Source: an uncultured Ruminobacter sp. (GTDB lineage Bacteria > Pseudomonadota > Gammaproteobacteria > Enterobacterales > Succinivibrionaceae). Taken from it: a stretch of 51,455 nucleotides of DNA. The notes under the pieces are model-generated. The model did not search any database, was not told the origin of the DNA, and saw nothing but the letters and a program-made list of their open reading frames with translations. The number at the start of each line of letters is the position of its first letter. The stretch's first letter is position 1. The stretch lies in the NCBI GenBank assembly GCA_902764345.1, contig CACWVT010000007.1, positions 1 to 51,455 on the forward strand. The letters run 5' to 3'. Shown piece after piece: positions 45,449-51,455 of this stretch. A program made the translations under genes and the position numbers.

Positions 45449-46306
45449 ATGAGCAGAATGGTCTGGCTTTTAAGAAGTGCGGCAACCCTGATTGTTTTCG
45501 GGGTGTTTTCCTTCGGGGCGATCTTTTTCGGTGTGCCTGTTTTTTTTCTGCTGACTCTCGTTATCAGGAACAGAAGACGTCGCTGTCTGGTGCTTAGGTT
45601 TCTCGTGAAGACGGGGTTCCGTTTCATAATTTTTATTTCCGGACTCATGTGTGTCTTCAGGGTGCGCTTCGCCGTATGCGACGAAGCCCCGGAATCAGCG
45701 GGGGAAGAGCACCTCCGCTTTGTTTCCGGACGCGAACTCTTTGCGGATATTCCGGAAAACCGCTCGGTCATAATCGCCAATCACCCGACTCTGGTGGACT
45801 ATGTCATTCTAACGTCTGTAATGAACACGAATGTTAATTCGATGGTAAAGAAGTCTCTTACCGACGGCTTTATGCGACACGTCATCAGTCATCTGGGATA
45901 CGTTAACAATCAGTCTCCGTTTGAAGATGTTGCGGCAGCCGCTCAGAGCGGTGACAATCTGCTGATATTTCCCGAGGGCAGCAGAACCCGAGGGGATATA
46001 ACATTCAGACGCGGAGCGGCCAATCTGGCAGTGCGCCTTGACATGGACATTGTTCCCGTTTTCATATACTGTTCAGAACCGGATTATCTGAGTCGGGGAT
46101 TTCTTAACATTTCCGCACCTTCACACGTGCCATGTTTTTACGTTACAAGGGGTAAAAGCATCAGGCCTTCCGATGTTAATGCGGGTGATTCCCTTCCTCC
46201 TGCCGTGATGGCCAGACATTTCAACCGTTATCTGGAGGAACTGTACCGCCACAGGCTTCCTCGTTTTGCCGAAAGAACCGTCAGTGAGGCCGGTTCAGAC
46301 AGATGA
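45449..46306 (+). CDS. 1-acyl-glycerol-3-phosphate-type acyltransferase (PlsC family)
   Basis: 285 residues. An N-terminal membrane region (residues 5-70, two helices) is followed by the PlsC domain: the HX4D catalytic motif NHPTLVD (His112, Asp117) and the substrate motif FPEGSRT (174-180). PlsC enzymes move acyl chains from acyl-ACP or acyl-CoA to lysophospholipid-like acceptors. Its partner upstream points to an aryl-polyene-like or envelope-lipid role rather than the main PlsC. It starts 16 bases after the previous gene. Confidence 0.85.
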   Translation: MSRMVWLLRSAATLIVFGVFSFGAIFFGVPVFFLLTLVIRNRRRRCLVLRFLVKTGFRFIIFISGLMCVFRVRFAVCDEAPESAGEEHLRFVSGRELFADIPENRSVIIANHPTLVDYVILTSVMNTNVNSMVKKSLTDGFMRHVISHLGYVNNQSPFEDVAAAAQSGDNLLIFPEGSRTRGDITFRRGAANLAVRLDMDIVPVFIYCSEPDYLSRGFLNISAPSHVPCFYVTRGKSIRPSDVNAGDSLPPAVMARHFNRYLEELYRHRLPRFAERTVSEAGSDR

Positions 46307-46364
46307 GCAGGTATCTCATTATTTGACTGATGATTACTTTTAAGCTTGTAAAAAATGGTATGAA

Positions 46365-46393
46365 TTGCTCAAAAAACAGCTTAAATCTAAAAT
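46365..46393 (+). promoter_or_regulatory. Candidate promoter of the alpha-2-macroglobulin gene
   Basis: TTGCTC (46365-46370), a 17-base spacer and TAAAAT (46388-46393) lie 118 bases before the ATG. Confidence 0.5.
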
Positions 46394-46510
46394 AAGAAAC
46401 AGAATTGTGCGGTTTGTTTTTATCCGTTCATTCTGAGTCTTTCGTCTCTGAATGTTCTTCACGAAAACAGACCTTAGGAATTATGAATCGTTATTAAGGA
46501 CTGATGACAG

Positions 46511-49500
46511 ATGAATTTATCCAAGTTAACTTTGTCTCTTACCGCTCTTATGTATGCGGGATACGGTGTTGAGGCCCTGGCGGATGAACCGGAAATACTG
46601 AGGGTCATTGATCAGAATCAGGCAGGTTCCGCAACCTCCTGTCTGGTGATGAGCCAGAATCCTGATACTGCCGGTGTTACCGACAAAGCTCTGAAGAATC
46701 TTGTTGAGGTTACAAACCTTGCAACCGGCAAGAAGGTTGATGCCGGCGTGCTGATCAACGGCAGAAACCTGTGTGTTTCCGATCTTGATTTCGGAACTGA
46801 TTACCGCGTTACCGTAAAATCCGGATTAAAGACGGCACAGAATACCCGACTGACCCATGACGTTTCCGTGGAATTCAAAACATCCGATCATCAGCCCGTG
46901 ATAAGTTTCCGTTCAGGCAACATCATTTCAGCGGCCTCAAAGGAAAAGAAGGTAGCCGTTGAGACGGTTAATCATGACAGCTTCAGGGCCGTGCTCTACC
47001 GCATTTCCAAAAATGACCTTCCGGGGTATCTTTCAAAGGCTACCTCAGAGCTTGAATACCGCTGGGAGCTTACCGACTATCTCCGTAATCACGGTATCTT
47101 TGAGGGCTCAAAGGTTTACAGGGTAAACAGTAACGCAAACAAGAAGCAGGTTACCCTGGTTGACATCAACGATATTTCCGCAGGAGCCGGAGCCGGCGTC
47201 TACGTGCTTATCATAACCGACAGGGATGAGTGTGCCGACGGGGACGAATGCATCACCTATGCCTCAGATCATTTTGAATCCATGTTCCTGGCAAAATCAG
47301 TTGTCGTTACGGATATCGGCATGACGACCTACCGCAGAAACGGCGGTATTGACGTGGCAGTAAGATCCTTAAGCTCAGCAAAGCCGCTTGCAGGCCTCAA
47401 GGCAACTCTTCTCAGTACAAGCAGTGAGGTTCTTGCCACAGCGGTTACCGACAGGGACGGCTATGCGCACTTCAACAGAAAGGCGGTATCCGGCACCAAT
47501 GCCCTTACCCCGGCAGTCATCAACGTATCCGGAAACAACGACTTCTACAGTCAGGATCTGCGTCTCAGTCCGCTGTATCTTGAGGGCGTGAAGACCTACG
47601 ATGAGGATGCCATCGATTCCGATTACAATGTCTTTGCCTACACCGACAGAACAATGGTGCGTCCGGGCGAAACCGTAAACTATCACGCCATTGTCCGCAA
47701 CAAAAATTTCCGGGCTGCCGATCTCAAGGCACTGAAGCTCATGGTATACAGACCTGACGGGCTTCTTTATCAGGAAATACCTCTAAGCAATCCTGCGGCC
47801 GGAGCCTTTGATTATGACTTCGCCTTTGACGAACATGCGGGACTCGGTAACTGGAAGTTTGTTCTTGGTTTTGACAAAAAGGTCACTCTCGCCAGCACAA
47901 AGGTTCTGGTGGATAATTTCATTCCTTCCTCAATCGAAACCGAGGTTTCCGACGTGGGCAGGGTACTGCCTGACAACGGTGCGGTAAAGGTTAGCGCAAA
48001 GTACACCTACGGTGCACCGGCTCCGGACATCAATGTGTCCGGATATTACAGCGTGGAACCGGACAATCATCCTGTTGAGGCTTTCAAGGATTATTATTTC
48101 GGGGTGAACAGCCGTCAGTTTTCCGAATATACCGTTCCCGGAAACCTCGAGGATGCAGTTACCGGAGCCAACGGTGAGCTTCTCATAAGCTTTAATCCTT
48201 CAAACTTCTCCGGGGAATATCCTCAGAAGATAAGATCGGTAATAAATTTCCTTGATCCTAATTCAAAGGTTCTCGGCAGGGTGGCCGAATTCCGTGTTCC
48301 GTTTAAAAAACCGATCGTGGGCATAAAGACTGATTTTGACAAGGGTGATCAGCTTACCTCTGATTTCTCCGTGATTCTTGCTGATCAGGCAGGCATTCTT
48401 CATGAAGGCAGGGTTGAGTATTCCATATTCAGAAGAAACGTTTCATATCAGTTCGTGCACAACAGCAACGGCTGGTATTATCTCAGAAACGAATTTCTCT
48501 CTCCGGTAACCGCCGGTACCCTGGATCTGAAGGCTGATGCGCAGTCAGGCAGAATTAAATACAAATTTGACGGTGGCAGCTACGTCATCAGACTTAATCA
48601 TGACGGTCTGGAGACCTCCACGGATTTCTATGCCGGCTCCTGCTCCGAAATGGATCCTAAGTATCCTGACAGATTCGAGCTCTATACCGACAGGAAAGTC
48701 TATAAGGCAGGTGAAACGGCATATCTCGAGTTCGACAGCGGTTATGACGGTTATGCCGATCTGATGTTCGACACTCCTGTTCCTGAGATGGTTCATTATG
48801 AGATTAAGAAGGGGCATAATAAGCTTCCGCTGAAGCTCGGCAACGGCTTCGTGCGCGGCAGCTATGCGGTTCTTTCCACTTATGCGTCTGCAGAAAGCAG
48901 ACATCTCGGAACCCTGCGTTCCATCGGTATCGCCTACATAGAGCCTGATACCTCCGCCGCAACACTCACCGTTTCCGCAGATGTTCCGGAGAAAGTGAAG
49001 CCTAATTCCGGCCTGGACATTACGGTTAAGGTTGACAATGCCGACAAGGATACCTACGTGGCCGCTTCCCTCATTGACAGGGGTATTTTAAGTATTAATG
49101 GTCAGAAGGCTCCTCATCCGGAAAAAACGATGTACAGCCACAGATACTTTGACACGGCCATTCTGGATCCTTATGCCTATGTCATGAAGAACGTAAACCG
49201 TGACGGTCAGGGCTACGGTGATGACGTGGATGAGTTCTTCGTTGACAGCGTGTCCCTCAGCAACATTACCGATAACATGCTGTCTCACCACATTGCCAGG
49301 GTGAAGGTTGAAAACGGTCAGGCTAAGCTTCATTACGATCTCAAGGACGTAAGCAGTACCGCCGCACTCATGATTACCGCCTGGTCTCCGGACAAGCTCG
49401 GTTCCTATGAAAGGGACGTGGTAATCAGGGACAGTGCGGTAAGCAGACTGATTATGCCTTACTATCTCCATAAGGGGGATTCCATCGAGGCGCAGCTGTC

Positions 49501-51244
49501 CGTAAACAATCTGAGCGGTAAGGCAGGTACGTATACCTACGGCATTACCTGTCGCGGAAGCTTAAAATGCGGAGCAGAAGGCAAAGTTGACGTTGCCGAC
49601 GGCGGAATCGGCACTGTTCCGGTAACGGTTACTGCTGAAAATACCGAACCTGGCTACATAAAGCTTGACGTAAAGTCCGACGGTTACGGCTTCTCAACCG
49701 AGAAGGAGGTGAGCGTTATCAATCCTCTGACCAAAGCCGGTGAAAATAAAATCATTGTTCTGGCTCCGGGGCAGAAGAAGAACATAGTCTTCGTGAATCA
49801 GTATGCCGACGGTGCTGATGCCGTGGTGAAGTTCGGCCGCTTCCCTCTTTCCGATACCTCGGAAATCGTGAAGGACGTTCTTTCCGACAATTCCATGTTC
49901 TCCGGCATCTATACCCAGGTTTCAAACGGACTTACACTGCTTACCGTCCTGAACGGCATGGAAAAGTCAGGAGTAAAGGATAACGCCGAGATCCGTGATA
50001 TCAGGAAATACCTGAGTGACAGGGTATCGCTCATTGAATCAAGATTCGACGCATATGGTTCATTATCCGACGTGCCTTATTCATATGATGAAAATCAGTA
50101 TGCATACGCCTATGCCTCTCTGTTCCTCATCGAGGCCAACAACTCAGGGTTCGGCGTCAGCAGGACGGTGCTTGACATAGCGAAGACCAAACTCATGGAA
50201 CTGCAGAACAACGGAAATGAAAACGTTGCTTCCCTCGCCATGTATGCTCTGGCCAGAATGGGTGTCAATGTTAAGACCAATGCGGTTTACAGATTTGATG
50301 CCTTAAGTGAAAAGGAAGATCAGCCTGTGGAATCATTCGCTCATTACGCCGATATTTTCGGACTGTACGGAGATAAGACAAGACGCACAGCAGCTCTTGA
50401 ACGCGGTATCGGTCTTCTTGCCTCCATCAATGCGAAGTATAACAACACCCGTACCCTTTCGGCCCGTGTACTGGATGACGTAGGTCTTGCCAAGAAGCTC
50501 CTCGGTTACTTCCCGTTCAATATCAACTACATGAATCATGAGGTTCTTGCCCTTATAAGATCCTCAATGAAGGCAGGGTATTCCGAAGGCCTTGACAATC
50601 TTTACGGCTACCTCAATGCTGACGAGTACTACACTGCCGCATGTCAGTATCTGATTGCGGACATCTCAACCATAAACAGGACTCCGGCATCAACCGAACG
50701 TCTTAAGGTCGCCAACAATACCGTGACCGTTGAGAACAAGTCCTCCGAAACCGCAATTGCCACCGTCACCGTGGATGATTACGTGCAGAAGCTGCCTATT
50801 GCCACCGGCGGAGTAACCGTAAGTCAGCGTTACTATGACAGCACCGGTAAGGAGCTCCGCGGTCCGATAAGCCTCAAGGTCAACGAGGAGATTCTTGTTG
50901 TTAAGGAATTTAAGTCCAACAGTTTATTCAGAGGCGTGGTTACCTCCGAAAACAAGCTGCCTGCAAATACCGTTCTTGTAAGGGTATATAACGGCAGTGA
51001 CGAGGATCGTCTTGCCGGAAAGGTGCAGAAGGGCTCCATCGGTTATCCGACGGTTACCAAGGGAGATACGGGTTTTGTGACCACTCACAGTGTATACGGT
51101 ACTCAGAGCGTGACCGTGGCCTACGTGATAAAAGGTGCTCACAAAGGCAGCTCCGTGGCTCTCATGACCGGTTCATATCTTGATCAGCTGGGAACCAGAA
51201 TGTATCTGTCCTATGACCCTGCCGTGACAATAACCGTCAAATAG
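46511..51244 (+). CDS. Bacterial alpha-2-macroglobulin, thioester-less (YfaS type)
   Basis: 1577 residues, the usual length for bacterial alpha-2-macroglobulins. A signal peptide (KLTLSLTALMYAGYGVEALA) is cleaved before DEPE; there is no lipobox Cys, so it is probably soluble in the periplasm. The MG domain repeats, TDRTMVRPGETVNYHAIVR, YTDRKVYKAGETAYLEF, and the central TAWSPDKLGSYERDV match the family. At the position of the thioester motif CxEQ the sequence reads DNSMFSGIYTQVSNGL with no Cys, so it cannot trap proteases covalently. This resembles E. coli YfaS rather than YfhM. No pbpC is seen within the 200 bases downstream. Confidence 0.9.
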   Translation: MNLSKLTLSLTALMYAGYGVEALADEPEILRVIDQNQAGSATSCLVMSQNPDTAGVTDKALKNLVEVTNLATGKKVDAGVLINGRNLCVSDLDFGTDYRVTVKSGLKTAQNTRLTHDVSVEFKTSDHQPVISFRSGNIISAASKEKKVAVETVNHDSFRAVLYRISKNDLPGYLSKATSELEYRWELTDYLRNHGIFEGSKVYRVNSNANKKQVTLVDINDISAGAGAGVYVLIITDRDECADGDECITYASDHFESMFLAKSVVVTDIGMTTYRRNGGIDVAVRSLSSAKPLAGLKATLLSTSSEVLATAVTDRDGYAHFNRKAVSGTNALTPAVINVSGNNDFYSQDLRLSPLYLEGVKTYDEDAIDSDYNVFAYTDRTMVRPGETVNYHAIVRNKNFRAADLKALKLMVYRPDGLLYQEIPLSNPAAGAFDYDFAFDEHAGLGNWKFVLGFDKKVTLASTKVLVDNFIPSSIETEVSDVGRVLPDNGAVKVSAKYTYGAPAPDINVSGYYSVEPDNHPVEAFKDYYFGVNSRQFSEYTVPGNLEDAVTGANGELLISFNPSNFSGEYPQKIRSVINFLDPNSKVLGRVAEFRVPFKKPIVGIKTDFDKGDQLTSDFSVILADQAGILHEGRVEYSIFRRNVSYQFVHNSNGWYYLRNEFLSPVTAGTLDLKADAQSGRIKYKFDGGSYVIRLNHDGLETSTDFYAGSCSEMDPKYPDRFELYTDRKVYKAGETAYLEFDSGYDGYADLMFDTPVPEMVHYEIKKGHNKLPLKLGNGFVRGSYAVLSTYASAESRHLGTLRSIGIAYIEPDTSAATLTVSADVPEKVKPNSGLDITVKVDNADKDTYVAASLIDRGILSINGQKAPHPEKTMYSHRYFDTAILDPYAYVMKNVNRDGQGYGDDVDEFFVDSVSLSNITDNMLSHHIARVKVENGQAKLHYDLKDVSSTAALMITAWSPDKLGSYERDVVIRDSAVSRLIMPYYLHKGDSIEAQLSVNNLSGKAGTYTYGITCRGSLKCGAEGKVDVADGGIGTVPVTVTAENTEPGYIKLDVKSDGYGFSTEKEVSVINPLTKAGENKIIVLAPGQKKNIVFVNQYADGADAVVKFGRFPLSDTSEIVKDVLSDNSMFSGIYTQVSNGLTLLTVLNGMEKSGVKDNAEIRDIRKYLSDRVSLIESRFDAYGSLSDVPYSYDENQYAYAYASLFLIEANNSGFGVSRTVLDIAKTKLMELQNNGNENVASLAMYALARMGVNVKTNAVYRFDALSEKEDQPVESFAHYADIFGLYGDKTRRTAALERGIGLLASINAKYNNTRTLSARVLDDVGLAKKLLGYFPFNINYMNHEVLALIRSSMKAGYSEGLDNLYGYLNADEYYTAACQYLIADISTINRTPASTERLKVANNTVTVENKSSETAIATVTVDDYVQKLPIATGGVTVSQRYYDSTGKELRGPISLKVNEEILVVKEFKSNSLFRGVVTSENKLPANTVLVRVYNGSDEDRLAGKVQKGSIGYPTVTKGDTGFVTTHSVYGTQSVTVAYVIKGAHKGSSVALMTGSYLDQLGTRMYLSYDPAVTITVK

Positions 51245-51266
51245 AGTTTCCTTCTCAATGCCGGAA

Positions 51267-51294
51267 GGGGATAACTCCTGAGGGAGTTATCCCC
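51267..51294 (+). other. Perfect 12-base-stem hairpin after the macroglobulin gene
   Basis: GGGGATAACTCC and GGAGTTATCCCC surround a TGAG loop, 23 bases after the stop. There is no T-run, so it is a weak terminator at best. Confidence 0.6.
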
Positions 51295-51321
51295 TGAAAA
51301 TGAAACGGCGGAGAGTATGGG

Positions 51322-51363
51322 CTCCCTAAACACGAAAACAAAAGGCTCCGAATCTCCCTAAAC
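51322..51363 (+). repeat. Direct repeat CTCCCTAAAC (two copies)
   Basis: CTCCCTAAAC occurs at 51322-51331 and 51354-51363. A partial inverted copy (GTTTAGGA) follows at 51381. It could be the edge of a mobile element or operator-like repeats of the next gene. Confidence 0.45.
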
Positions 51364-51393
51364 TTTGTTGTAATTCATATGTTTAGGACACAT

Positions 51394-51435
51394 AAGACCG
51401 AATTTCAAATAACGTGAGGTTCGGTCTTTCTATTT
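51394..51435 (+). terminator. Terminator near the right edge
   Basis: AAGACCGAA (51394-51402) and TTCGGTCTT (51420-51428) form a 9-base stem, followed by TCTATTTCT. Confidence 0.6.
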
Positions 51436-51455
51436 CTCGATTTCACTTAGGATAA

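Overview
The window looks like chromosomal DNA of a host-associated gammaproteobacterium. The evidence is a fused trpGD and fused trpCF in an attenuated trp operon, fabA next to a YcbZ-type Lon protease, TamA/TamB, kdsD and a YbjD-type OLD nuclease. The mix (few regulators, a BASS transporter, a Gate-domain SpmA/SpmB-type protein, an M18 aminopeptidase, many unrecognised lipoproteins) would fit Succinivibrionaceae or related Aeromonadales. That placement is inference, not read directly.

Layout. 1-680: the 3' end of tuf and a small IS66-TnpA-like protein. 687-7710: a complete trp operon on the minus strand (trpL-trpE-trpGD-trpCF-trpB-trpA) with its promoter, a 16-residue leader peptide carrying tandem Trp codons, and a terminator/antiterminator switch. 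7957-10458: a MATE exporter and a BASS-family transporter. 10528-13775 (minus): fabA, the Lon-like protease gene and a small unknown gene. 14312-16153: ybjD. 16154-16915: a candidate small transcript and a terminator-like hairpin in the nadE leader. 16916-25174: nadE and several unrecognised envelope proteins (four lipoprotein or periplasmic proteins and one large membrane protein). 25516-28696: kdsD, a secreted OB-fold-like protein and an M18 aminopeptidase. 29097-33485: carAB. 33779-35100: a secreted unknown protein, then a CRISPR array of six clear repeats with no cas genes in view, and its leader. 35847-42135: tamA-tamB. 42303-46306: a pyridoxamine-kinase-like gene, a two-Gate-domain membrane protein, and a pair that looks like the start of an aryl-polyene-type lipid operon. 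46511-51244: a thioester-less alpha-2-macroglobulin.

How the genes fit together. The biosynthetic blocks (trp, carAB, nadE, fabA, kdsD) are housekeeping and mostly end in clear intrinsic terminators. A second theme is the envelope: TamA/TamB, alpha-2-macroglobulin, KdsD for LPS Kdo, FabA for unsaturated fatty acids, the ketoacyl-synthase-like/acyltransferase pair, and the lipoprotein cluster. The items most worth a second look are the orphan CRISPR array with its leader motifs, the trp attenuator, the small transcript upstream of nadE, and the 22503-25174 lipoprotein operon, two of whose members seem to share a domain. I did not find one clearly novel multi-gene system that I can defend from sequence alone.
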